Notes under the pieces: generated by a model
Databases searched by the model: none
What the model was told of the DNA's origin: nothing
The model's input: the letters and a program-made list of their open reading frames with translations, nothing else
NCBI GenBank assembly: GCA_945952425.1
Contig: CAMFIX010000031.1
Span: 1-13,493, forward strand
Reading direction: 5' to 3'
Source of the DNA: an uncultured Pseudorhodobacter sp.
GTDB taxonomy: Bacteria > Pseudomonadota > Alphaproteobacteria > Rhodobacterales > Rhodobacteraceae
Length of the DNA stretch: 13,493 bases
Program-made: the position numbers and the translations under genes
Shown: piece after piece, positions 1 through 6,528 of the stretch
How the letters are laid out: each line of letters begins with the position of its first letter
Position numbering within the stretch: position 1 is the stretch's first letter

Positions 1-1343
1 GTCAGGCCTTCGAAGGTTTCCAGGTCTTCCTGGACGCCCATCGCCCGGGCGTTTTCCAGCGCCTTGGCATTGGCGGCCTCCAGGTATTCGCGCGCGCGGG
101 TCTGCAGCTCGGCCGCGGTGCCCTCGTCGAACCCGTCGATGGAGAGAAGCTCGTCCACGTCGACGTAAGCCACCTCTTCCAGGTTGGTGAAGCCTTCCGA
201 GACCAGGAGCTGCGCCATCATCTCGTCGATGTCCAAGGTCTCCATGAAGAGCTTGGTGCGCTCGGCGAATTCGGCCTGACGCTTGGCGCTGTCATCCGAT
301 TCGGTCATGATGTCGATGTCGAGGCCGGTCAGCTGGCTCGCGAGGCGCACGTTCTGACCGCGACGGCCGATGGCGAGCGACAGCTGTTCGTCCGGCACGA
401 CCACGTCGATCTTGCCGGCTTCCTCGTCGATCACGACCTTGGAAACTTCGGCCGGCTGCAGCGCGTTCACGAGGAAGGTCGCCTGGTCCTGGTTCCACGG
501 GATGATGTCGATCTTCTCGCCCTGCAGCTCGTTCACCACGGCCTGCACGCGACTGCCCCGCATACCGACGCAGGCGCCGACCGGGTCGATGGCATTGTCA
601 TAGGAGATGACGGCGATCTTCGCGCGCGAACCGGGATCGCGGGCCACGGCCTTGATCTCGATGATGCCGTCATAGATTTCCGGCACTTCCATCTTGAAGA
701 GCTCGGCCATGAAGAACGGGTCGGTCCGCGACAGGAAGACCTGGGGCCCGCGCGTCTCGCGGCGCACATCCTTGATATAGGCGCGGATGCGGTCGTTCGG
801 GCGATAGCTTTCGCGGCCGATCTTCTCGTTCCGGCGCAGGATGCCTTCGCCCCGGCCGATGTCCACGATGATATTGCCGTATTCCTCGCGCTTGACGACG
901 CCGTTGATGATCGTGCCCTTGCGGTCCTTGAACTCGTCGAACTGGCGGTCGCGCTCGGCCTCGCGGACCTTTTGCAGGATGACCTGCTTGGCCGATTGCG
1001 CGGCGATCCGGCCGAGATCGACCGGCGGAACCTCGTCGATCACCTCATCCCCGATCTGGGGGTCTTTCAGGTAGGACTTGGCCTGCTTTACGGTCAGCTG
1101 GGCGTGGTGATTCTCGACCAGCTCGTCCTCGACCACGGTGCGGATGCGGGCGAAGGTGGCGCGCCCCGTTTTCCGGTCGATCTTCACCCGGATGTCCATT
1201 TCCGCGCCGTAGCGGGATTTGGCGGCGCGGGCGAGGCTGTCTTCCATCGCCTGGATGACCAGGTCGGGGTCGATCATCTTCTCGCGCGCGACGGCTTCCG
1301 CCGTCTGGAGAAGTTCAAGCTGGTTGGCCGAGGTAATCGCCAT
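1..1343 (-). CDS. nusA: Transcription termination/antitermination factor NusA (C-terminus cut by window edge)
   Basis: NusA binds RNA polymerase and modulates pausing, intrinsic and Rho-dependent termination, and antitermination. The 447 residues present read without a stop from ATG 1343. An N-terminal RNAP-binding domain (about 1-130) is followed by an S1 domain (about 140-205, with GTIINGVVKREEYGNIIVD). Two KH domains follow, with GxxG loops at G260-MR-G263 and G326-RR-G329, and then the first helix-hairpin-helix acidic repeat (about 375-425, LVSEGFTNLEEVAYVDVDEL). The remaining C-terminus lies beyond position 1. The start is fixed by a Shine-Dalgarno (SD) sequence 6 nt upstream that overlaps the rimP stop codon. 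Only 10 bases separate the two genes, so they are cotranscribed in the conserved bacterial order rimP-nusA, with infB usually downstream. Nothing unusual in composition. Identification is secure. Confidence 0.97.
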   Translation of the reverse strand, partial: MAITSANQLELLQTAEAVAREKMIDPDLVIQAMEDSLARAAKSRYGAEMDIRVKIDRKTGRATFARIRTVVEDELVENHHAQLTVKQAKSYLKDPQIGDEVIDEVPPVDLGRIAAQSAKQVILQKVREAERDRQFDEFKDRKGTIINGVVKREEYGNIIVDIGRGEGILRRNEKIGRESYRPNDRIRAYIKDVRRETRGPQVFLSRTDPFFMAELFKMEVPEIYDGIIEIKAVARDPGSRAKIAVISYDNAIDPVGACVGMRGSRVQAVVNELQGEKIDIIPWNQDQATFLVNALQPAEVSKVVIDEEAGKIDVVVPDEQLSLAIGRRGQNVRLASQLTGLDIDIMTESDDSAKRQAEFAERTKLFMETLDIDEMMAQLLVSEGFTNLEEVAYVDVDELLSIDGFDEGTAAELQTRAREYLEAANAKALENARAMGVQEDLETFEGL

Positions 1344-1349
1344 CGTCCG

Positions 1350-1356
1350 CTCCTTA
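1350..1356 (-). promoter_or_regulatory. nusA ribosome-binding site fused to the rimP stop codon
   Basis: On the minus strand the rimP stop TAA reads directly into GGAG (TAAGGAG), followed by 6 nt and the nusA ATG. This is a near-perfect anti-SD complement. A ribosome terminating on rimP sits on the nusA SD, which suggests translational coupling (inference). Confidence 0.8.
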
Positions 1357-1947
1357 GTGTTTCGTGGGTTCGGGCTCTTCGTCGCCATCTTCCTCGATGG
1401 CGTCGAATTGTCCGTCTTCGGGTTCCGCGACCTTCTTCTGCCGCAGCATTTCCTCGATCAGCTCATCCGTCAGGATGAGTTTCGCATCCGAGAGCCAGTC
1501 GAAGTTCAGGCCGATCACGACCTCTTCCTTGCCCTCTTGGACGGCGATCAGCACTTCCTCGCCCTCGACACCCTGCAGCGTGCCCTTGAAGCGGCGGCGG
1601 CCGTCGATCAGCTCGGTCGTCTCGATCCGCGCCTCCCAACCCTTCCAGGTCTCGAAATCCTTGAGGCGGGTCAGCGGCCGGTCGATGCCGGGGGAGGAGA
1701 CCTCCAGCACGTAATTCTCTTCGATCGGGTCTTCGACGTCCAGCGTCGCGCTGACGGCGGTCGAGATTTCCCCGCATTCGTCCACGTTGATCCCGCCGTC
1801 GGGCCGGTCGGCCATGATCTGCAACACGCGGGTGTTGCCGCCCATCAGCCGCAGGCGGATCAGTTCGAAGCCAAGCCCCTCGATCACCGGGCCGACGATT
1901 TCGGCAAGGCGGCGGTCGATGGCGGTTCTGGCGATCAGGTCTGACAT
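1354..1947 (-). CDS. rimP: Ribosome maturation factor RimP
   Basis: RimP assists maturation of the 30S ribosomal subunit in the cytoplasm. From ATG 1947 the protein has 197 residues. The N-terminal alpha/beta domain (about 8-90) ends in the family hallmark YVLEVSSPGIDRPL at 79-92. The C-terminal SH3-like domain (about 93-160) contains RRRFKGTLQGVEGEEVLI. Beyond residue 165 is an acidic, Glu/Asp-rich tail, common in alphaproteobacterial members and absent from the shorter E. coli protein. I chose ATG 1947 over an in-frame upstream ATG (1983), because the upstream 12 codons would be read through the terminator hairpin and are unlike the family. The SD is weak (GGGA about 5 nt upstream). The gene is first in an operon with nusA, behind a leader containing an intrinsic terminator. 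Confidence 0.96.
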   Translation of the reverse strand: MSDLIARTAIDRRLAEIVGPVIEGLGFELIRLRLMGGNTRVLQIMADRPDGGINVDECGEISTAVSATLDVEDPIEENYVLEVSSPGIDRPLTRLKDFETWKGWEARIETTELIDGRRRFKGTLQGVEGEEVLIAVQEGKEEVVIGLNFDWLSDAKLILTDELIEEMLRQKKVAEPEDGQFDAIEEDGDEEPEPTKH

Positions 1948-1960
1948 GAGATCCCAAATG

Positions 1961-1980
1961 AAAAAGCCCCCAGAGGGGGC
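1961..1980 (-). terminator. Intrinsic terminator/attenuator inside the rimP-nusA leader
   Basis: On the minus strand GCCCCC-TCT-GGGGGC forms a 6-bp all-GC stem with a 3-nt loop, followed directly by TTTTT. It ends 13 nt before the rimP ATG. No minus-strand gene lies upstream before the plus-strand DUF1203 gene, so it cannot be the 3' terminator of another gene. It must act, if at all, on the rimP-nusA transcript itself. Confidence 0.75.
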
Positions 1981-1995
1981 CAAGGTCGGTCGGCA

Positions 1996-2020
1996 GTTTC
2001 AGGTTTGGACCCTGAAACCT
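1996..2020 (-). promoter_or_regulatory. Alternative stem-loop in the rimP leader RNA
   Basis: The segments GTTTCAGG and CCTGAAAC (1996-2003 and 2011-2018) are perfect 8-bp inverted repeats with a 7-nt loop. A competing 6-bp stem is available between AGGTTT (2020-2015) and AAACCT (2006-2001). The adjacent CAGAGG (2023-2018, minus strand) is complementary to the CCTCTG inside the terminator hairpin (1976-1971). The region could therefore offer an antiterminator pairing. Structure is inferred by eye only. Confidence 0.5.
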
Positions 2021-2031
2021 CTGTTACATCC

Positions 2032-2060
2032 CACATAGGCGCCTTGGGTTCGGAATGCAA
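2032..2060 (-). promoter_or_regulatory. Candidate promoter of rimP-nusA
   Basis: The minus strand has TTGCAT (2060-2055), a 17-nt spacer and TATGTG (2037-2032). The first halves match the -35 and -10 consensus and the rest is weak. Transcription would begin near 2025, giving a leader of about 80 nt that includes the stem-loop and the terminator. This is the best candidate seen, but not a strong match. Confidence 0.35.
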
Positions 2061-2117
2061 GCGCAATTGCACAGGAACCGGGTCGCGAGGCCCGTCCGCC
2101 CGGGGTAGGCTGAGCGC

Positions 2118-2123
2118 AGGAGG
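2118..2123 (+). promoter_or_regulatory. Shine-Dalgarno for the DUF1203 gene
   Basis: AGGAGG lies 5 nt before ATG 2129 and fixes this start among the open frames on this strand. Confidence 0.8.
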
Positions 2124-2128
2124 CCAAC

Positions 2129-2575
2129 ATGCGTTACACACCCATCCACACCGAACTTGTCCGCGCCTTGCAATCCGGCGCCCCCGATGCCAATGGCCAG
2201 CCGCCCGAGCGCCACATCAGCGACGGCGACGGCAACCCCTGCCGCCACTGCCTGAGGCCCATTCCGAAGGGCGCCGGGATGCTGATCCTGGCCCACCGGC
2301 CCTTCCCGGCGCCGCAGCCCTATGCCGAGATCGGGCCGATCTTCCTCTGCGCCGATCCTTGCGAGGCGGGCGAGGTGCCCGAGATCCTGACCTCGCCCAC
2401 CTATATCCTCCGCGGCTATGGCGCCGACGACCGCATCGTCTATGGCACCGGCGCCGTGGTGCCGACCGCGACGCTGGAGGTAGAGGCCGAGGCGCGGCTG
2501 GCCGATCCGCGCGTGGCTTATGTTCATGTCCGCTCGGCGAAAAACAACTGCTTCCAGCTGCGGATCGACCGCTAG
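2129..2575 (+). CDS. DUF1203 domain-containing protein
   Basis: A 148-residue soluble protein with no signal peptide or membrane segment, and close to the usual DUF1203 length. Family features are NPCRHCLRPIPKGAGMLILAHRPF (about 36-59), APQPYAEIGPIF (61-72), and the C-terminal YVHVRSAKNNCFQLRIDR. Four cysteines (38, 41, 74, 78) and His40 could bind a metal or serve redox chemistry, but no biochemical role is established for the family as far as I know. A perfect AGGAGG 5 nt before the ATG supports the start. It is a single-gene unit, divergent from rimP and convergent with the YdeI-like gene, whose stop codon overlaps its own. The family is recognised with good confidence; its function is unknown. 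Confidence 0.88.
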   Translation: MRYTPIHTELVRALQSGAPDANGQPPERHISDGDGNPCRHCLRPIPKGAGMLILAHRPFPAPQPYAEIGPIFLCADPCEAGEVPEILTSPTYILRGYGADDRIVYGTGAVVPTATLEVEAEARLADPRVAYVHVRSAKNNCFQLRIDR

Positions 2576-3132
2576 GCCTTGGGGTAGATCACCTCGCCCC
2601 GCGCCAGCATGGCCACGAAGTCGGCAATCTTGCGGGCGCGGGTCTCGGGCCGCTTGACCGAGGTGAGGCGGTAGTAAAAGGCGAACTTGTTCTTTGCGTC
2701 CAGTGTCGCGAAGGCCTCTGCCGCCTGGGGGTTTTCGGCGACGGCGGCCAGGAAATCCTCCGGCAGCTCGGCCGTGCCCTTGTAGGCCGCGGCCCAGCGA
2801 CCATCCGCCCGCGCGGCCTCGACCTGGGCCAGGCCCCGCGGCGTCATCTTTCCTTCCGCGATCAGCCGCTCGCAATGGGCGACGTTCTTCGCGCTCCAGC
2901 TGCTGCGCGGCTTGCGCGGGGTGAAGCGCTGCATGAAGGTCGTCTCGTCCACCGCCTTGCGGATGCCGTCGATCCAGCCATGGGCCAGCGCGCCGATCAC
3001 CGCCGTCTCCCAGTCGATGGAGGGCACGCCCGAGCCCTTCTTGTGGTAAAGCACCCAGACCTCCGGGGCGTCAGAGTTGGCGGCGAGCCAGGCCATCCAG
3101 TCCTCCAGCGTGGCGAATGGCAGGGGGGTCAC
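2572..3132 (-). CDS. YdeI/OmpD-associated family protein
   Basis: A 186-residue cytoplasmic protein of the family annotated as YdeI/OmpD-associated or 'bacteriocin-protection' protein. Family signatures are ALAHGWIDGIRKAVDETT (48-65), then RFTPRKPRSSWSAKNVAHCERLI (69-91), EGKMTPRGL (93-101), and near the C-terminus FATLDAKNKFAFYYRL (141-156) followed by KRPETRARKI. No enzymatic activity is firmly known. Its start is a GTG that overlaps the stop of the DUF2306 gene (GTGA, 3132-3129), with a G-rich SD 7 nt upstream, so it is translationally coupled and is the last gene of a polA-DUF2306-ydeI unit. Its stop codon TAG overlaps the TAG of the convergent DUF1203 gene in one CTAG. No obvious terminator lies between them. 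Confidence 0.88.
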   Translation of the reverse strand: MTPLPFATLEDWMAWLAANSDAPEVWVLYHKKGSGVPSIDWETAVIGALAHGWIDGIRKAVDETTFMQRFTPRKPRSSWSAKNVAHCERLIAEGKMTPRGLAQVEAARADGRWAAAYKGTAELPEDFLAAVAENPQAAEAFATLDAKNKFAFYYRLTSVKRPETRARKIADFVAMLARGEVIYPKA

Positions 3133-3551
3133 CGGCAGGCCCCCTGCGCCAAGACGGTGCCGAAGGCGACGTCATGCATGATCCGGCCGGGGGTGAAGGT
3201 GAAAATCCCCGCGATGACCAGCGCCCCGAGGAACAGCGCCTTCATCGCCCGCGCATGCGCCCCGATCCGGCCCCTTCGGGCATGCAACACCGCGAAGGGC
3301 AGGCTCGCCAGGGTCAGGATCGACAGCAGGTGGATCAGCGAGAAGGGGCCGAAGCTGCAGATCGTATGGATGAAGAAGGACGAGCCCGCCACCAGTGCCA
3401 TAAGCACGACCCAGGTCCATCCCATCGCCCGGTGGAGCCCGGTGCCCTTGCGCAGGGCCAGCTGCAGCCCGCCCAGGACGAAGGCCAGGATCGCCGGGAT
3501 CGCGTGCAGCCGCACGGCCAGATCGGCGGAGAGCAGCGGCGCCAGGTTCAT
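3129..3551 (-). CDS. DUF2306-family integral membrane protein
   Basis: A 140-residue inner-membrane protein with four predicted helices, numbered from the upstream ATG: about 17-36 (RLHAIPAILAFVLGGLQLAL), 47-66 (GWTWVVLMALVAGSSFFIHT), 73-92 and 108-124. Histidines near membrane faces (H19, HR at 43-44, H65, H77) resemble the DUF2306 pattern. No function or cofactor is established. I prefer ATG 3551 (MNLAPLLSADLAV), because GAGG lies 9 nt before it. The in-frame ATG at 3560 would have GAGG directly abutting it, too close to act as an SD. The gene begins 28 bases after the polA stop and overlaps the next start by four bases, so all three probably share a transcript. The family call is moderately firm; its role is unknown. 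Confidence 0.82.
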   Translation of the reverse strand: MNLAPLLSADLAVRLHAIPAILAFVLGGLQLALRKGTGLHRAMGWTWVVLMALVAGSSFFIHTICSFGPFSLIHLLSILTLASLPFAVLHARRGRIGAHARAMKALFLGALVIAGIFTFTPGRIMHDVAFGTVLAQGACR

Positions 3552-3579
3552 GACAGCCATCCTCGGCAGAGCGCGCCCT

Positions 3580-6381
3580 TCAATGCGCCGCCGCCCAGTT
3601 GGCGCCCTGGCCGGCCTCGACCACCAGCGGGACTTTCAGCTGCACCGCCGGGTGGGCGGCGCCCTCCATGACCTCTTTCGCCTTCGCGATCAGGGCCTCG
3701 GTGGCGCCTTCGTCCACTTCGAACAGGAGTTCGTCGTGGACTTGCAGGAGCATCCTGGCGGGGATCCCCGCGATGGCCGCGGGCATGCGGATCATGGCGC
3801 GGCGGATGATGTCGGCGGCCGTCCCCTGGATCGGCGCGTTGATCGCGGCGCGCTTGGCGAAACCGGCCCCCGGCCCCTTGGCGTTGATCTCGGGCGTGTG
3901 GATTTTCCGGCCGAAGAGGGTTTGCACAAACCCATGTTCTTGCGCGAATTTCACCGTCGCGGCCATGTATTCCTTGATGCCCGGGAAGCGCTCGAAATAG
4001 CGGTCGATGAAGCCTTGCGCCTCGGCCCGCGGGATGCGCAGGTTGCGGGCGAGGCCGAAGCCGGAAATCCCGTAGATCACCCCGAAGTTGATGGCCTTGG
4101 CCCGACGGCGGATTTCCGAGGTCATCTGGTCCAGGGGCACGCTGAACATCTCCGACGCCGTCATCGCATGGATGTCGATCCCGTCGCGGAAGGACTGCTG
4201 CAAGGCGGGGATGTCGGCGACATGGGCCAGAATCCGCAGCTCGATCTGGGAATAGTCCAGCGAGACCAAGACCTTGCCTTTCGGTGCCACAAAGGCCTCG
4301 CGGATGCGGCGGCCCTCTTCCGTCCGCACCGGGATATTCTGCAGGTTCGGATCGGTCGAAGCCAGCCGCCCCGTCACCGCGCCCGAGATGCTGTAGCTGG
4401 TGTGCACCCGCCCGGTTTCGGGGTTGATATGGTCCTGCAGCGCGTCCGTGTAGGTCGATTTCAGCTTGGCGATCTGGCGCCAGTCCAGCACGCGGCCCGG
4501 CAGTTCGTGTTCGGTGGCAAGGTCTTCCAGCACATCCGCCCCGGTGCCATAGGCGCCGGTCTTGCCCTTTTCGCCCCCCGGCAGACCCATCTTGTCGAAG
4601 AGGATCTCGCCCAGCTGCTTGGGGCTTCCGACGTTGAACTTCTCGCCCGCCAGCTCCTGGATTTCCTCCTCCAGCTGCGCCATCTTCTGCGCGAAGGCGC
4701 CGGACATGCGGCTTAGAACCTGGCGGTCGACCTCGATCCCGGCCATTTCCATCTCGGCCAGAACCGGCACCAGGGGGCGCTCCAGCGTCTCGTAAACCGT
4801 GGTGACGCGGGCCTTGGAAAGCTGCGGTTTGAAGGCCTGCCAGAGCCGCAAAGTCACGTCGGCATCTTCGGCGGAATAGCGGGTGGCCTTGTCGATCTCG
4901 ACCCGGTCGAAGGTGATGGCCGATTTGCCCGATCCGATCAACTCCTTGATCGGAATGGGGGAATGACCAAGATACTTGGTCGAGAGCTCGTCCATCCCGT
5001 GGTTGTGCAGACCCGCATGCATCGCATAGGACATCAGCATCGTATCGTCGATGGGGGCGACCTGGATGCCCAGACGCGCAAAGATCTTGGCGTCGTATTT
5101 CATGTTCTGGCCGATCTTGACGATCGCGGGGTCTTCCAGCACCGGCTTCAGCGCGGCCAGAACCTGGTCGGCCGCCAGCTGCCCCTCGGCCAGTTTGAGC
5201 CCGCCGAACAGGTCATCCGTCCCGGTCCGGTGCATCAGGGGCACATAGGCGGCCACGCCGGGCTCCACCGCCAGCGAGATCCCCACGATCTCGGCGCGCA
5301 TTTCGTCCAGGGAGGTCGTCTCGGTATCGACGGCCAGCCAGCCGCGGTCCTGCGCGGCGTCGATGAAGCCCTGCAGCTGGCCCATATCCCGCACGCAGAC
5401 GTAAGCCCCCGGGTCGATGGGCGCGGCCGCGACCTCTGCCACCTCATGCGCACCGGCGACCTCGTAACCCTGGGTCGCCTGCAACTCCGGCGCCGCCACT
5501 TTCAGCTTCTCGCCCACCCGCTTCATCAGCGTGGCAAATTCCATGGTCTTGAGAAAGCCCATGACCGCCTCGCCCTCGGGCGCCTTCAGTTCGAAGGCAT
5601 CGAGGCTGACGCCGACCTCGACGTCGTCGCGCAGCCGCACCAGTTCACGGCTGACGCGGATGAGCTCGGCATTTTCCACCAGCGCCTCGCGGCGTTTCGG
5701 CTGCTTGATCTCGCCCGCCCGCGCCAGAAGCTGGTCGAGATCGCCGTATTCGTTGATGAGAAGCGCCGCCGTCTTCAGCCCGATCCCCGGGGCGCCCGGC
5801 ACGTTGTCGACCGAATCGCCCGCGAGCGACTGCACATCCACCACCCGTTCGGGCCCGACGCCGAATTTCTCGACCACCTCGTCGCGGCCCAGACGCTTGT
5901 TCTTCATCGGGTCGTGCATATCGACGCCATCGCCGATCAGCTGCATCAGGTCTTTGTCGGAGGAAAGGATCGTCACCGTCCCTCCCGCCTCGCGCGCCAG
6001 CCTGGCATAGGTGGCGATGATGTCGTCGGCCTCGAAGCCGGGGATCTCCAGGCAGGCGACGTTGAAGGCGCGGGTGGCGTCGCGGGTCAGGGGGAATTGC
6101 GGGCGCAGGTCTTCGGGCAGGGGCGGGCGGTTGGCCTTGTAATCGGCAAAGATGTCGTTGCGGAAGGTCTTGGAGCCCGCATCGAAGATCACCGCGATAT
6201 GGGTGGCGGCCTGGGCGCGGTTGGCCGTCAGCTCTCCCCACAGAAGGTTGCAAAAGCCCGCGACGGCGCCCACCGGCAGGCCGTCGGATTTCCGCGTGAG
6301 CGGCGGCAAGGCGTGGTAGGCCCGGAAGATGAAGGCCGATCCGTCGATCAGGTGAAGGTGATGACCCTTGCCGAATGCCAT
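3580..6381 (-). CDS. polA: DNA polymerase I
   Basis: A 933-residue, full-length repair and Okazaki-fragment-processing polymerase (E. coli PolA has 928). The N-terminal 5'-3' flap exonuclease (about 8-290) has its acidic set at D13, E117/D119/D120, D142/D144 and D189/D192. The 3'-5' proofreading domain (about 330-515) is intact, with D352-T-E354, N426...D430 and Y502-xxx-D506. Many bacterial PolA proteins have lost these residues, so proofreading is likely active here. The polymerase domain (about 530-933) has motif A DYSQIELR (709-716), motif B around K762 to Y770-G771, and motif C VHDE (881-884). ATG 6379-6381 starts MAFGKGHHLHLIDGSAFIFR, matching the family N-terminus; the SD is weak (GGGAA). 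It is first in a unit with the DUF2306 and YdeI-like genes, and divergent from the leader-peptide/GNAT unit across 96 bases. Confidence 0.98.
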   Translation of the reverse strand: MAFGKGHHLHLIDGSAFIFRAYHALPPLTRKSDGLPVGAVAGFCNLLWGELTANRAQAATHIAVIFDAGSKTFRNDIFADYKANRPPLPEDLRPQFPLTRDATRAFNVACLEIPGFEADDIIATYARLAREAGGTVTILSSDKDLMQLIGDGVDMHDPMKNKRLGRDEVVEKFGVGPERVVDVQSLAGDSVDNVPGAPGIGLKTAALLINEYGDLDQLLARAGEIKQPKRREALVENAELIRVSRELVRLRDDVEVGVSLDAFELKAPEGEAVMGFLKTMEFATLMKRVGEKLKVAAPELQATQGYEVAGAHEVAEVAAAPIDPGAYVCVRDMGQLQGFIDAAQDRGWLAVDTETTSLDEMRAEIVGISLAVEPGVAAYVPLMHRTGTDDLFGGLKLAEGQLAADQVLAALKPVLEDPAIVKIGQNMKYDAKIFARLGIQVAPIDDTMLMSYAMHAGLHNHGMDELSTKYLGHSPIPIKELIGSGKSAITFDRVEIDKATRYSAEDADVTLRLWQAFKPQLSKARVTTVYETLERPLVPVLAEMEMAGIEVDRQVLSRMSGAFAQKMAQLEEEIQELAGEKFNVGSPKQLGEILFDKMGLPGGEKGKTGAYGTGADVLEDLATEHELPGRVLDWRQIAKLKSTYTDALQDHINPETGRVHTSYSISGAVTGRLASTDPNLQNIPVRTEEGRRIREAFVAPKGKVLVSLDYSQIELRILAHVADIPALQQSFRDGIDIHAMTASEMFSVPLDQMTSEIRRRAKAINFGVIYGISGFGLARNLRIPRAEAQGFIDRYFERFPGIKEYMAATVKFAQEHGFVQTLFGRKIHTPEINAKGPGAGFAKRAAINAPIQGTAADIIRRAMIRMPAAIAGIPARMLLQVHDELLFEVDEGATEALIAKAKEVMEGAAHPAVQLKVPLVVEAGQGANWAAAH

Positions 6382-6428
6382 GGCGCGTTTCCCGGTTGTT
6401 CCCTGCCTTCATGCCATGGCCCGCCCCC

Positions 6429-6438
6429 TCTGGCCAGA
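6429..6438. promoter_or_regulatory. 10-bp palindrome upstream of the leader-peptide promoter
   Basis: TCTGGCCAGA is a perfect palindrome ending 3 bases before the -35 box of the plus-strand promoter, inside the divergent polA/GNAT control region. It could be a small operator, but a 10-bp palindrome alone is weak evidence. Confidence 0.25.
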
Positions 6439-6441
6439 TGG

Positions 6442-6470
6442 TTGACATGGGCGGCGCGGCGGCCTAGCGT
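6442..6470 (+). promoter_or_regulatory. Sigma-70-type promoter of the leader peptide/GNAT unit
   Basis: A perfect -35 TTGACA (6442-6447), a 17-nt spacer and TAGCGT (6465-6470; TA..-T matches the -10) form the best promoter in the window. Only 7 bases separate the -10 box from an ATG at 6478, so the predicted transcript would start at or within a base or two of that AUG, that is, leaderless. Confidence 0.7.
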
Positions 6471-6477
6471 GCCGGTC

Positions 6478-6528
6478 ATGCGCAACCTGCCCCGCCCCTA
6501 CGCCTGGTATTTTACCAACGCCTCATAG
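6478..6528 (+). CDS. Putative leaderless regulatory leader peptide, 16 residues, rich in Tyr/Trp/Phe
   Basis: The ORF encodes MRNLPRPYAWYFTNAS and a TAG stop. Four of 16 residues are aromatic, with Trp10-Tyr11-Phe12 in tandem after Tyr8. Tyr11 and Phe12 use TAT and TTT, which a GC-rich genome normally avoids, as expected for codons chosen to slow the ribosome. There is no SD. The promoter -10 box ends 7 nt before the ATG, so translation would start at the RNA 5' end, as established for trpL of Sinorhizobium meliloti. The stop codon lies in the loop and 3' arm of a stem-loop (6514-6537) whose 5' arm follows the Phe codon directly. I do not recognise the peptide from memory. That it is translated, and regulates the GNAT gene 97 nt downstream, is inference. 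Confidence 0.6.
   Translation: MRNLPRPYAWYFTNAS

Noticed and set aside
1981..2128. tRNA-fMet (metY) upstream of rimP, as in E. coli
   Set aside because: I looked for a cloverleaf or CCA end in the minus-strand leader and found only simple stem-loops and the terminator; no tRNA is present.
2005..4716. Long plus-strand open frame (903 codons)
   Set aside because: It is the antisense shadow of polA, the DUF2306 and YdeI-like genes and also crosses DUF1203. Its translation is low-complexity Arg/Gly/Ala-rich and matches no family, whereas the minus strand carries complete catalytic motifs.
4963..6528. Plus-strand open frame (521 codons) opposite polA, running to the leader-peptide stop
   Set aside because: It shares its stop with the 16-residue leader peptide because it is in the same frame, but the upstream part is polA antisense. 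The promoter at 6442-6470 lies inside it, so the short ORF starting at 6478 is the sensible reading.
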